Shown: positions 1 through 12,400, counted from the first letter of the stretch. The stretch: 64,000 bases of DNA from Tigriopus japonicus (GCA_010645155.1 CM021315.1:10201898-10265897), one strand, 5' to 3'. Numbers and translations are program-made. The notes: generated by a model not told the origin, from the sequence alone.

Positions 1-989
1 CTTCAGGAACCAAATTAGCTAAAATGTAAAATACTATGCATATTTTCATTGTTTGAAATAATCCACATTGTGCGACAAAATTTTAAAAAAAACTAATCTC
101 AATAAGATGTCCTGGATTGAGGGAAGCTCTACCTACCTCTTCTTATCTGCGTCCACTTGAACATTCAAATGTCACTTAAATAACATTTAAAAAACGAGTT
201 ATTTCTCTTGTTTTGTTCCCACTTGCAATTCACAATGCAACTTATAGAGGACAACAACAATTCACTGATCTCTCCACTTAATTCACGAATCAAACAAACA
301 CATGCACATTTTCAATATTTCTTCCTTGTTTATCAATTACTACTAAGTTGAGGCAAGGAAGTTTTCTTTTCCCAACCAGGATTGCCATCTCTACCGTGCC
401 ACCTTTAGACATCAATAAGGCCTGTAGCGTAAAAATATTTTCACAATCAGTCGTGGGAATCCTTTCACTTGAATGCTTAACAGAGATCATCTTGTGGAGA
501 GGAAACTCAATGCAATTCTGATTGTTTCCATCTAATTGTTCAAAATTCCTCTCTCTATAATTTTCATGTCTGTGATAAACCAGTAGTTCTTGGGAAGAAG
601 TGCTCCTCCTTGTTCAGTATCAATCAAGTAGAGTTAGGTCAGTTGTACGCTCTGGACGAGCTTCTTGAAGTTAACCATTCACATGCAAGATCAAGTACAA
701 GATTGCAGCAATAAGAAATCAATTTATTGCAAAAATACTGTTCATGTATATATTTTTGCCTTACGCTAGATTTCTATTGTTAACCTGAAGTGCTCTAGTT
801 TAACCAAGGTATCCTTGGTTTAACCAGTATTGTACCTAGAGTAGCATTCACATACCATGTCAAATGCCTGTTCTATAAGCACACTGATTGTTACTTAAAA
901 GTGGCTACATGATTATTCAGTATGGGTTCGTCAGAACATGAAATACACGGGGGTTTCACTTACCGGAACGGAAAACTGCGTCTTTTACG
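1..989. other. No recognisable gene
   Basis: AT-rich sequence with only short open frames. The longest, on the minus strand at 290-490, matches no family I know and shows no convincing splice context. No repeat stands out. It may be intron or intergenic. Confidence 0.5.
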
Positions 990-1314
990 TGGGTTCTTTC
1001 TACTCGGGCCTGAGAAAGAGTTGAATTGTAGAGCAAGTTAATTTCGGGCAACTCTAAACCACCAAGTCAACCAGATTTCTTGCCTCTTGAGCTGTTGCCA
1101 CCTAGGTCAGGTGGGCAAGTGCCAGAGGCGTCGGTGGAGCGAGGAAGAGGAGCAGGCCGCTCCTACACCTCCACCTCTGACACTTGCACCACCTTCCCGA
1201 GGTGGCAACAACTCAATCGGAAGAGAATCTGGTTGACTTAGTGGTTCCGAGTTACCCTCAACCAACTTTCTCTCCTCCTCTCCTCTTACTCAGGCCCTGG
1301 TAGAATGTCACCCG
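990..1314. repeat. Foldback element (long imperfect inverted repeat)
   Basis: The first half (about 990-1150) is the reverse complement of the second half (about 1155-1314). Matching landmarks are gggcctgag at 1007-1015 against ctcaggccc near 1290, accaagtcaaccagatt against aatctggttgacttagt, and gttgccacct against aggtggcaac. The arms are about 150 bp, diverged by many substitutions, with almost no spacer. GC content is higher than the surroundings. This is typical of a non-autonomous foldback or MITE copy. I found no clear target-site duplication. Confidence 0.7.
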
Positions 1315-1853
1315 GGTAAAAGAAATAGCTATTCCCTAGCCCTAATGATCATCATGATCATCATCATACCATTTCTGGTCTCGGTGGTTGGTTGGGCTCA
1401 GAATTATGGGGATGAAAACGTTTTCATGGATACTTTCCAATCTTTGTGGAGGCACATCAGTGGTAATCAAAAGTTAGTGGACTTTAAAATCAGTCAATCA
1501 CTTGGCCCTCTTGGGGATACTTGATTTGTTTGTTGGTTGGTTGGTTGGCCCTTGTCACCCTTTCCTGTATCAGGGACACGGAACTAGTTCATTCATCCAG
1601 TCTTTCTTTCTCTTATTTCAACTAACGAATCGACACTGACAAATAAATAACTAATGGGTCATGGAATTTGAATTTGAAAACGAATAAGAATTTATGAGCA
1701 ATTTTGTCAAGCCAGGCAGATCAGAGGTTGAAGGTCTTCATAAAACGCTTGGGCCACAATGGCTCCACAAGATATTAATGCAGTCATTCAAGAAAGGCAA
1801 GTGGTGGCATTCCGAACAAAGGTCCCATTAGGTCCATCAAGTATTGCTTTAGT

Positions 1854-2089
1854 CAGGGTTGGGGAGTAATTGTAATTGCAATTACAATTACGTGTTATTG
1901 TAATTAATTACATTTTTGGGCCAAGTAATTGTAATTGTAATTAACTACATTTTTGGCCATGTAATTGACGAATTTTCAATTACAAATTAACAATTACTTT
2001 TCAAACTCTTACTTCTTCAAATTAACCATAATATCAATTGTTACTTTGAGTAACTTCAGTTATACCCGATTGACATGATCCCAACTCTG
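1854..2089. mobile_element. hAT-type MITE (CAGGGTTGGGGAGTAATT family)
   Basis: It begins CAGGGTTGGGGA and ends CCCAACTCTG, whose reverse complement CAGAGTTGGGAT matches the left end at 9 of 12 bases. The 8 bases before it (gctttagt) and after it (gcttcagt) agree at 7 of 8, as expected for a hAT target-site duplication. The interior is rich in taattgtaatt repeats. Elements with this terminal sequence and a TAATT-rich body are common in animal genomes. No coding capacity. The right end is part of a tandem array. Confidence 0.65.
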
Positions 2090-2228
2090 GCTTCAGTTAT
2101 ACCCAATTGACATGATCCCAACTCTGGCTTCAGTTATACCCGATTGACATGATCCCAACTCTGGCTTCAGTTATACCCAATTGACATGATCCCAACTCTG
2201 GCTTCAGTTCGAACCCAATTGACATGAT
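2054..2228. repeat. 37-bp tandem array grown from a MITE end
   Basis: Units of 37 bp start at 2054, 2091, 2128, 2165 and 2202 with cttcagttatacc, and the first four end in cccaactctgg. The fifth unit diverges after gacatga. Units differ mainly at one position (cccgatt or cccaatt), alternating between successive copies. The unit contains the right end of the hAT-type MITE plus its flanking target duplication, so the array probably arose by local amplification after insertion. Confidence 0.85.
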
Positions 2229-2390
2229 TTTCGATGCAGTCGCATCCCAGCAGCTTGTGATATTATGATTCTTTTAACCGGAAAAAGCAAAAGAGGCGAG
2301 AACCACTTGCCATCTCGAGGATGTTTATGTACTTCTGAAAATTTGTCTTCCACTGGCATGGTTGGTGTCTTCTTACTATTCATCACACGG

Positions 2391-2952
2391 CGTTTAATTG
2401 AGCTCGAGAAGTCATTTTTGAGTTCCGAAGACATTTGAGACCAGTTTTAAGGTGAAGAGACAATGCTACATTTGTAATGCAGTTCTGTTAATTAGGTCAC
2501 GGGTCAAAAGTTGATATGATGTCACTTAAAATGTGCTTAAAACCAAATTTATGAAAATTATATTTTAAATAATTGTTAGGCACACTTACGTGAATAATAG
2601 TTGAAAATGTTAGTGAAATCTATTTTGCCGCTCAATTTTACTTATCAGTTTCCGTACACAGTTCTTGAAGGACATATCAGGACTTCTGATATCCCAAATT
2701 AGAACAAGGGCTCAATATATTTCGTAAATATTTTGGGTGTAGAAAACCATGACACCACTTTCGTAATAAGCGAACAGAAAAATTCAGAAATGGATTTTAT
2801 TTATGTTTGAAGTGACATTACATCAATTTTTTTTCCCTTGACCTATTTAAAAGAACTCACTTTCTTGTGCAGCATTGTCTCTTCACCTCAAAACTGGTCT
2901 CAAATGTCTTTGTAACTCAAAAATGACTTCTCCAGCTCAATTAAACGTTGTG
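2391..2952. repeat. Foldback element with 150-bp arms
   Basis: The left arm (about 2391-2545) and right arm (about 2795-2952) are reverse complements. Matched blocks include gtttaattgagct, gaagtcatttttgagtt, agacatttgagaccagtttt and ggtgaagagacaatgct, each found inverted in the right arm. The spacer of about 250 bp holds no gene. It lies just upstream of the first possible exon of the lectin-like gene, so it could affect that gene's 5' region. No target-site duplication was identified. Confidence 0.75.
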
Positions 2953-3056
2953 AACTGTATCTACCCCAAGTCTTCATGTGAGGGATCTAGTTTGTCATGC
3001 TTTACTTTCTACTTTTTTGTTACAATTATACTGATATACCTTGTCTCCAACTGCAG

Positions 3057-3303
3057 ATCCATGGAACATTCCGCACGAGTTCGAAACATACCCATTCAAA
3101 TTTTTCGTCTGTCACATTGATGCCGTGATTATCATATTTAAAAAAACTGTCACGTACTTCTCCATTACGTTGAGGTGTCCAGCCCTCGTCAAAATTGGTT
3201 CAGACATGATTGGGTGTTCCGTTTTCGGAACTCGATTCGAGCCAGTTTGCATTGACCATGAAACTCCAACGGACGTTCTTGATTGCGGGTGTCTGTTACA
3301 TTT
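3057..3303 (+). CDS. Possible exon upstream of the lectin-like domain, unknown domain
   Basis: An open frame runs from a good acceptor (ctccaactgcag, ending 3056) to a good donor (catttgtaagta, GT at 3304). It encodes about 82 residues with six cysteines, five in the second half, suggesting an extracellular disulfide-bonded region. I do not recognise the domain. It leaves two bases at the donor, while the next exon (from 3367) needs one base carried over, so the two do not join in frame as read. Either this belongs to another transcript, an unseen exon lies between, or there is a base error or mutation. Low confidence. Confidence 0.3.
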
Positions 3304-3366
3304 GTAAGTAGTTAACATCAGGAAACAAAGAGTTCTTTTTTCCAATTTAAATCTTACTCCTTACAG

Positions 3367-6300
3367 CACAGCTCTTACGTGTTTTGGGCAATTGCAATCC
3401 CCCCAATTCCAATTATGAATTGAAGTTTAATGATTACTACCGATATATGAGCACAAAAAATAAATTTCGGGAGGCCATTAATGCTTGCAAAGCGGATGGA
3501 GGGAATTTGGGCGTGTTTCAAAGTGAAGATGAATATAATGCCTTGCAATTTTATGGTAAGCATACTTTTTGTTCCCTCATTAATCATGTTTTACATATCG
3601 ACCGTCCATTAGCATGTATGTTTGTTGAAAAAAACATTGATCTTCAGCAAATACAGAATTGAAAAAAATCCTCTCATGGATGGTCTTTGTTGCAAAGGTG
3701 GTATTCTTGTAGTACAAAAATAGTTTCATCAAATTTTTAATTTGGTCAAAAAGGTTTGTAAGAATTGCTTCTTTGTTGATTCACACAATTTGGTAAAAAA
3801 AAATTACATAATTTTGAGTTGGCAATTATTTCTTGAATTTACCCTTAACATGTTGGTTCCACACGGCACTGAAAAAAAATATATTAAGTTTCTATGGAAA
3901 TTCCCAAACACGTTGACATTGACATGACATGTTTCAGACTCAGAAAACCAAGGGGGAACAACTTTGATTTAGTGAGTTTCTGAAAGTCAGGTCCAGATTA
4001 CAGTTAAATACCTTAAAACCTATTGAAAAAACTCATTTCAAAAAAAATCTAGTTAATACACTTTTAGAACAGATTTAGATACCTTTTGAAATGAAATCGC
4101 TTGAAATTATGTTGCTCAGCTGCTGAGTTGTTTGAGTTCAACCAGTTCATTTTTGGCCCCAAAATGCGAAAAAAACGCTCCGGGTATATGATAACTCAAA
4201 TTCCAAAGCAAATGATATAGATTTTTGATGTCACAAAATAAAACTAAAAATCTAAAGCAAGCAGTCGTGGCGTAACGGTTGAGCATTTGCTAACTATCCG
4301 CAGCATCACTGGTTCATGTTTGATGTTTGATGCCTGATTTTTCCATCTTTTGTCATAGCATGTTAAAATAATATGTAGTGTACGTATTGTTTCCAAAAAC
4401 TCGCTTAAGATGCAATTTTTTGAATTATGGCTTTCGAATTATTGAAAGGTCATATTGATAGGTCCTCCACGCAAATTTTGTAAAATTATTTAAGATTTGA
4501 AAAATGGATTCTGGTCTAATAAGACCATGGTCCATTGAGAAATATCGAATTCTCACAAAATACGAAGAAACATCTGTGTAAAAATTCATTTTCAATTTTC
4601 AATGGAAAGCCTCTGTCAATTGAATTCACTACTACAGATGGGTAAACCCATCTGGCAGATCACTTGCAAAGATGTTGGACAAAACTGGTGATAGTGGGCC
4701 CCCTTGGGGTAATCCCACTTTTGTTTTGAATGGAAGGCCAGGTGATTGCCTGATTTGATGTGGCATTGTAGGCCTTGAAAGATGTTGTGTAAGAGCTTAC
4801 ACATAGAGTATGGTGTACCTCTCTGTTGTACTTTAGTGAAAAGCTTGCTCCTTTCCACCCGTTCAAAGCACTCTTTGAAATCTACAAAGCCAAAATTACC
4901 AGGAATCGGACAAAGTTGCAAAATGTAATTTACACCAAAAATTACAACTTTTTGCCATTACAGTCAAATTTAGCTCCCTTTCGCAACAAACACCAACTTT
5001 TAAGATTTTTTGTAACGATCACTTTAATCCTGAGGGATCTTATTCGAGTTTTATATTTTAGACGCACTTTTATAAGACCATTTAAAGAAAGGGATAATCC
5101 TTTCAACTTTGGAATAATATGTACCAATCAAACCTGTGTTTTAGCGCAGCCAAAGGTAAAAGCAAAAAAAAGACAAACTTTCACCCTGAAATGAGACATT
5201 TTGGCCAAATTTGACATTTTCATGTCCAAAAGTGACATTTTTTGGGGCAGTAAGTAGCACCATTTGAGCAAAATTTAACATAAAAATATATCTACTTTAA
5301 GGCTAGAAAAACTGCACCTTTAGGCCAAAACGCATCAACTTCAGGCCTAAAAAAACATCAACTCAATCCTAGCCTCTTTTTTCCCTTTTAAAATAAATTT
5401 CTTTTAAAATTTGTTATATATCTTTTTGTGATTATCTTTGTTATTAAAATCGTAATAACAAGCACAGTCATGTTGGAAAATCTATTTTGAAGACCCTGTG
5501 AAAGTCGAATCCGATTTGATCCGATCCGAATCAGATCTGGATCCATAATTTTGATTTTTGCTCCGAGCCAAATCGATCCGAACCAAAAAGTCGTCAAACC
5601 GACCTTGACCCAATACTGAAAAAGCTTGGCCCGACCCATCCCTTGTTATTTTTACTGCTAGCTAGAGTTAAACTGTAGCTGGAGTTTGTTCTGTTGAAAG
5701 CAAGAGACAATATAAAGTACGAACTTAAACTGCAAAAGATAACAATAAAAAGGAATATCACTCTCATAATTGCTATCTCTTAAATTAAAAATGACGAGCA
5801 AAATCCACTGAAATGTGTAACACACCAGAGGGTGAAATAGTACAAGGAGAATAGATGCATAAAACTCCTTTAAACCCAAGAATGACTGAAAAGTCTAAAA
5901 ATGCCAATTAAACGAACCAAAATCTCACGTTTTCATATTTTGGTGCGAATTCATTTCGTCCCGTGCAAATAAGATTTGAAATTTTTGGTTTTGCTTGTTT
6001 TGGCCAGAATTTTTCCTATGTATTTTAGATTTGTGCCTAAAAACGAAAAAAACAAATGAATAAAAACCTGTCAAGCAAAATTTTAAGGCTAGCTACTTAT
6101 AAATTAGCCCCAAGTTGGGATCAAATCCTGAGTTGCTAGATATCTGCACCTTTCTCAGTGACTTTCAGAACTTCAAAAGGATTTTTCACGGTTTCAACGG
6201 TTCTCCTGATGTATTAAAATGCTTGTTTGGATATATTTGTCATTCCAATCTCTTGCTGAACAATTTGAACAACATCATACATAAGCAATTTGAAAATGAA

Positions 6301-6915
6301 ACGCAGAAAGGTGCAAAACTAGTGGAAATAACCGTCTAATTATGCGGGAACTCGTGGTTTACACGTCAATTTTTTTCCCAACATTGAAAATTGGCCTTGT
6401 TTCGTTGAATCCTTTGCACCGTATGTTATTGATAGGAAAACTTCTCTAAGCGGCAATCTTAATTTGCTTTGCCCATGTCAAGCCTGTAAATGTCCTTTGA
6501 TAGACATAGATACTCCGTAATCATGCCAATCTTTCGATTTTTTTTCCTTGTTGTTTTAAGCCCAGAAAGACGATTTCATCCACATTGGACTCGAACCAGT
6601 TTCCGTACCAGCTGAATGTATGGACACCGCTTGTTCAAACGTGAAAACAACATGGGTGGATGGAACACCTTTTTCTTACGAGCCTTCTTACATGAAGGGT
6701 GGTGTTATTGCTCTGGAGGAAGCCAAGTCATCATTCGTGTATACGGGAGCATATAAGCAAAGCCAAAAGTCCCGGATATTTATCAGTTACTTTGATAATT
6801 CATTTCCATCGATTTGTCAATTCCGTTGCCAATGTTGGGCTAATGTGACGATCGAGCGGGCTACACAAGTTGATGGAGCTCGAGAAAGCTGGGTCAATCG
6901 TGGTCAAAGTTTGAG
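3367..6915 (+). CDS. C-type lectin-like domain protein, partial gene
   Basis: Two exons join in phase: 3367-3555 and 6561-6915, with donors tatg|gtaag and ttgag|gtggg and acceptors ttacag and ttttaag. The joined product reads as a C-type lectin-like domain. A cysteine lies in FREAINACKADGGNLGVF, then comes FIHIGLEP in the place of the WIGL motif, then TTWVDGTPFSY (the WxDG motif), and a cysteine-rich end ICQFRCQCW. The calcium and sugar motifs EPN or QPD are not visible, so Ca-dependent carbohydrate binding is doubtful. Both ends are incomplete: no signal peptide or start codon was found, and the last exon leaves two bases at its donor. A candidate 3' exon at 8759-8857 would keep phase (acceptor tttcag) and stop after about 32 residues, but nothing else supports it. 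The 3-kb intron contains a reverse-transcriptase fragment. The domain call is fairly sure; the gene limits are not. Confidence 0.65.
4264..4330 (+). other. tRNA-like sequence, possible SINE relic
   Basis: TGGCGTAACGG at 4268-4278 fits the polymerase III A-box consensus exactly. A weaker B-box-like GGTTCATGTTT follows at 4311. The surroundings do not fold into a convincing cloverleaf, so this is more likely a decayed tRNA-derived SINE head than a functional tRNA gene. Confidence 0.25.
4632..4894 (-). pseudogene. Non-LTR retrotransposon reverse-transcriptase fragment
   Basis: Read on the minus strand, the fragment starts with FGFVDFKECFERVERSKLF (motif A region, with the FVDF block around the first catalytic aspartate), continues through LLHNIFQGLQCHIKSGN, then, after a one-base shift near 4735, resumes as VGLPQGGPLSPVLSNIF and ends DLPDGFTHL before a stop at 4632-4634. 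These are the A-to-B motifs of a LINE reverse transcriptase. The YADD motif and everything else are missing. It is a dead fragment inside the intron of the lectin-like gene, antisense to it. Its upstream end abuts a dispersed repeat at 4913 that recurs at 49096. Confidence 0.75.
4913..4990. repeat. Dispersed repeat, second copy at 49096
   Basis: The stretch aagttgcaaaatgtaattt followed by a caccaaaaa run recurs at 49096-49130, and a looser match follows (a run like aacaaacaccaactttt here, aaaaacagcaactttt there). The two copies lie in the same orientation. Probably an interspersed transposon fragment; its class is unknown. Confidence 0.5.
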
Positions 6916-9207
6916 GTGGGTTCTATCAAAAATAATTGGATAGGGTCTAATAGCGAGGCAATTCAAGCTGATTATGTTAAGGTTAAGCCTACGCTGCATG
7001 ATTCATTACACTACACTTTTAATCTAAAAGCAACCGGTGAATGAAAGCTGTGTTACTCAAATATTGATGAGAAAGTAAGCCATTTCAATCTATCTTTGTG
7101 ATTGGGTACAACAATGACAACCGGAACTTGAGTTTTTAGAATTATCAAGGTCTTTGTAAATTTGTGGGTATGATCATCCTTTCATAAATCATATAAATCA
7201 TACGCTGTCTGATTAGACAAAACTTGGGGGTCTTTTTGAATACTGTTCTCAATGCATCCTTGAAGGAAGTCATGAGAAACCCTTTCTTTGATTTTTTTGG
7301 TACGACCTCGAATTTTCAACCAATAACGTGTCACGTAAGTTGCTATATTAATGGACTACTGTACTGTGCACGCACGCGCTTGTTGGTGGTTATGTTTGAG
7401 AGCTAGTTTGGCAAATATTGTATATTAGGACCAAAGGGTGGGCAAAAAAACTGCATTTTCAAGAAATATGAATCGAAACGCGGAACTATTCCATACTTCC
7501 GGGCAGAAATTGTTATGAATAAAAACTTTGTATCGAAAGTACTCGTACTTCTTTGCGCTAATGAATTTGTGGCTACTGCGGAGCAATTTCAATTTTCATT
7601 GTCTTATCCGTTTCTTATCTGATAATAGTTTTGCTCAAGAAAAAACGAGATCAACTTAATCATAACCTCTGGTTGCAATTCTTAAATTAAGAAAAATAAG
7701 TGTTTTTTAAACCACGGGGTTTTCTTCAATGGAATAGATTGAAACATGATTACCTTGTTCTTTTGGTATGGGATATGTGATTGGTGGCTTGACTTTGCCT
7801 CAGCCATAGACCTCGCTACTGCTGGACTGAGATGGTAGTTTCAAAATTTATCAAATTTGCTCCCATTCAAGGAAATATTTTATATTTTACAGGAGGTTTG
7901 GTTTATGTAACAAAGAGTTTTTACACCAATTTTCAGCTCAATCAAACAACGGGTTCAAAAGTTATGCTTCTTTGAAGTTCAGGCAAAGGTAGGCGGATAA
8001 TGAGCTCGTTCTACCTCGTGTTGCAAGATCTTGCCAAGTCGACCGGTCGATTCGGTCGATAATTCGACCGAACCTCGATAAGTCGATTAGTTTGTCATTG
8101 CAAAGTTTCGCGAGAAACGAGACTCCTTGGAATTCAAAATCAGAACGAGGGATTGAAAGGCAGAATACGTTTTTTTCCATGTTGTTTTGTTTTCATTTCG
8201 ATTAGGTAATATTCTACTCGGTTTGAGAACAGAGGAAAATATGGTGATCGTAGTTTTTTGAGCTATTGTTGAAGGCTCTGCCTAACTCAACTTTTTCATT
8301 TAGTAGATTTTCTTGATGTTTGGAAGCTAATGTGCTTGGTTTTGGTGTTTTCACATTAATCACGCTATGAGTTCCACTCCACAGAGGTCCCAGAGAGGAG
8401 ATACCAGAGCAGGCCGGTCGTGAAATTTCATTGTGGGCAGCAAGGGCTGTTTATCAACAGCGACTAGTTGAAACTTGCCCAAACAAACGTAGTCGTAGAA
8501 GGCAAATTTTTGAAAAGGATTAGTTTTTTGGCCATGTGGCTTCCTGTCAACACTTTGCTTCTCCCAAATTACACTAAGGTGCTCAATGAAGATGATAATT
8601 TGGTTCATAGGCATTAGTTCACACAATTATAGGATTTGACTTGAAAATATGTCTTGCGCACTTCCTTTTGTACTATGATTTTCCACTTGTATGGGCAAGT
8701 ATTTCACGATATTCGTCGGAAATCTTTGCCTTTTCACGCAACGTCTGGGCCGTTTCAGCAATAAGCAAGGCAGACAAAATGACGACAATGGCCTCTCTTT
8801 ACACCTCTATGTTCCACTCTCAGCCAACGGAATCCTTCCGATGTGTAACTCGTGACAACATCTCCACTCATACCATTATTTCTACTTTTGCAACCATCCT
8901 TACGACTAGAACGGCCGAAAATATTTAATTACATGAAAAAACATTTAATTTGAATATTTAGCCTTTTGAGTAGTTTTTAACTAATTGGGCATTAACTTGC
9001 AAAATGAAAGGAATATTACCGTTTTTTTCTTTAAATTATTTCAAGAATCTTCGAGATTTCAGTGAATCTCTTGAAATTTTGACAACAAAAAAAGTGATCG
9101 GTCGAAAAATTCTATCGTAAAAATCTCACCATTTTTGCAACCTTTCGTGACTCTTTTGGAAGGGAATGGTCAAACTCAAAAGGAAAAAATCCACCTGTGG
9201 AATAAAT
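6916..9207. other. No firm gene; small repeat relic
   Basis: Open frames here are short and unrecognised. At 7926-7968 a block containing ttttcagctcaatc and aaaagttatgc matches the arms of the foldback element at 36332-36800. At 8051-8072 there is a perfect 9-bp hairpin (ttcggtcga, loop taat). A frame at 8641-8928 is open but resembles nothing I know; a possible terminal exon of the lectin-like gene overlaps it in another frame. Confidence 0.45.
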
Positions 9208-9478
9208 AATGGATGAGTGTAATCGAGCGAATTCAGCTGGGGATTATGGGGCCAAAATGGCTAGGGATGCGTCGGAGTCGAAATTCACCCTCCATAAAAT
9301 TAAATCAAAATTCGTGAGGACAACTCGTTTTCTTCATTTTGACAATCAATTCAAGTAAGGTTTTTTTCCTCATGAAGCAAACTAAAACTATGATATGTCC
9401 AAGCCTAGTTCTGACCCATCCCTAGTCATTTTGGCCCCAGAATCCCCAGCTGAATTCGCTCGATTACACTCATCCATT
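9208..9478. mobile_element. MITE with 60-bp terminal inverted repeats
   Basis: The left end (9208-9268) and right end (9418-9478) are inverted copies of each other with only a few mismatches. Both carry AATGGATGAGTGTAATCGAG, then a GAATTCAGCTGGGGATT block, then a GGGGCCAAAATG block. The core of about 150 bp is unique. A diverged relative lies at 55890-56130. No clear target-site duplication, so the superfamily is uncertain. The near-identity of the arms suggests a fairly recent insertion. Confidence 0.85.
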
Positions 9479-12400
9479 GGTTACATTGGCCCGAAAATTG
9501 CATTAACGGACTTTTATCTGAAATAGAAAACCGCAGCACCAACCACAAAAAATGTAGAAACTGTGGGTTAAAAAATTTAAACAAATCTTGGGCAGTAGAA
9601 ACTGATTAAATATACGTTATGAATAAGGGCTGTCAAGAATAACCAATTTCCATTCCTTAGTATGAATTTTTAACATCGAAGATTTGTTCACCTACATTTC
9701 CGTCATTGTCAATTTTTTCAAAAAAAAAATTGGATTCTTTAATCAAAATTTAAAAAAAGAAATGCCAATTAATGTCCTACCAAACTACTATCAAACTTGT
9801 AGGTTTTTAAATACTTGGGTGTGATTTAAATGTTTTTGAAATAATTTGATGTTTTTCTGAAATATTTTTACATTTTTGGCATTGAAAATTATATAATTTT
9901 GTCAGCTCTACCGAGGACTCTCGAGCACCCCAATACAGAAATATTTGTTTGAAAAGTTATTCTAATAACGGCAAAACGGATTTGCTAGTCCTGAGAATGA
10001 GTTCCAGGCTCCCAATCACACTGCTGAGTTTGAAATAACTTACTTGCTCTATGAAAGGACAATCATTTTGCGGATGAAAAAAAATTCGGGCGAAAAAAAA
10101 TCGAACTTGGATGAATCAAGCAGTCATAGGCTTTTCATTGGTTCAGTATAGAGTGGCAACAAAGTCAAGACCCCATAAAAGTGTGTTTCGTTAGAAAAAT
10201 TATTCAACCTCTTTGGGGTTGTCTATATTATAAAAGGGGTTTTATATATTCGGTTTTACGGCCGAAATTTCGGATCGGTTTCGTTTACACGTACCGAAAC
10301 CAAAAGTAGACATGCACTATAAAAGATGGAGTCTGACAACAAAATCGAATCTATTTTGGTTCAAAAACGTCTGAAATTTAAGTTTTGCGATTTTTTTAAA
10401 TTTGCAACCACCCAACATTGAACGCATGAGCAATCTATTTTTTTATGGTGAATTTTGCATCTATACAATTTTATAGTCAGCTGCTTTCGGTTTCGCTTTT
10501 GTTTAAGTCCTCTTTCGGCCGAAACTTTTGGTTTCTGTTATGAGCCCTTTCGGTCCATCACTATTTGAAAGGGTCACGACTTTATTGACACACTGCAACC
10601 CCTACTGCGTGCAATATCCCATGCCATGTTTGCGTTTAGAACTAAAAATAAACAATTTTTTAATAAAAGTCTGAGCAAGAGGTAAGTTATCTGCTTTTCA
10701 GTCTCAGGGTGTGATGTATGTACAACCTCTTCCAGAATTTGTCCAAAATGAAAGCTAGATTAGCAATATGTTTCTTTGCACAATGGAAATCCATTGTTTC
10801 CATGTTGCACAACGTCCTTCTATTCCCTACATATTCTGTGCCTCGACTAACCTTTTACTTTGTAAATCTTGGAATGAAATGACTCAGGAATCCGCGCAGT
10901 ATTTCGTTTTTGGCTGTATTTTTTTAAAGAACAGCTCCAGAGTGGTTACATTTTGTGATTAAATATATGTCTTTTTCATGATAGTAATGAATAAAGGAAA
11001 TTTGACGTTATAGATTTTGTTACACCGGCTATATTTATGTGTTTTAGTTGTTGTGTAGTAGATGTTTGATGGTCGGGATGATCATAAAGTTCACCCCCCT
11101 GCCCTGCTGGAAATGATATGAGAACCCTGCTTACTTGAGTGCTTGAGGGACACAGATGGTAAGATGATTTTGCTTTTAGTTGGATGGTAGTTAAATTGCG
11201 GGGACATGACAGTTGTTGGTGTTAAAAATGTTGTTGTTGCTTTCGTAGTAGTTCGTCGTACTTTGGAAGATGGTTGAATGTCACATCAAAATAAGCGAAG
11301 GGTTGCAACATATACAGATAGAAGTTAAGCCCTAGTTTTAACCCTGCGCGATGGTGAAAAGCGGGTGGTGGTGGTAGTAGTAGTAATTATTTTGTTTTCT
11401 TAGTTTTTTGTTGTTGCAGAAGTGGAGGGTACCACGATTGGATTGGAGGGAGTGGTCGTTCCTACTCACAAGATGGTCGTTCGTGAGGGTATCGCGTTAC
11501 CCACGCACTAGCACTGGATGTAATTGTAGTAGTTGTTGTTAGTCTGTTGAACAAAAATGGAAAGTAAAAGATCCAAAAAATAGACTTTCGTTGGTCTTTG
11601 AGGAAACAGCTACAGGTCGAGGGTGCCAAGTGTAGCAGAGATGTCTCAATGCTCATCTGGCACCCTCGTGGAGGTCCTTAGGGGAGCTCAGACCGTCCTG
11701 CCCAAAATCCATTATTTGAACCCAGGCCAAGACAGCTTGAACTCCCGTGAAGCCACCCTGAGCCAGCTGAGAATATACACAGATGGTCCGCCCCGTCTGC
11801 CCTGAAAAAGTGGGCAGGCCGGGGTTGAAGCGGCCAGATCCTGCGCGGAGCCACTCCCGCAGAGACCTTCACGTCAAACTGGTTGAAGCTCTCCAAATAC
11901 TTATACATTTGTTTTCCTTACAAACTAGTTAACAAAATCAAGTAGAAAATTAATATGATGATATGGGTTGTTTCATCTATAGAGGCGGATGGCTGAAATT
12001 TTTGTAGGTTTAGAAAAGGCGTGAGGGGCAGTGTCTTCGTTCGCTCGTGATAGGGAAAAAACGGCAAGGTCTCTCCGAGAGGGCAAAAACCTTGGGAACC
12101 CGTGATTGATTCCTAGGGAGAGAATGAAAGTCGAGTGACTTTGGGGGAGGTACAAGCTCACTCGAATTTCCTCCTCGCACAAGCAAAGAAAGAGACAAGG
12201 CTCACGGAAGGGATGGTCCCACCATTCCGGGGCCACTGGTAAAGTTGGAAATAGTCAATGCGGTCAAGTGCCACTTGCAAAAAGATAGCATTGACCCTCA
12301 AGGTGGCGTATTGAGTGACTGATTGGCCCTTGAGGGGAAAACTCTTTCATGGGAAGATGTTACAGAGGGAATGGTGGCTTGGTTTTTCACAGTCAAGAAA

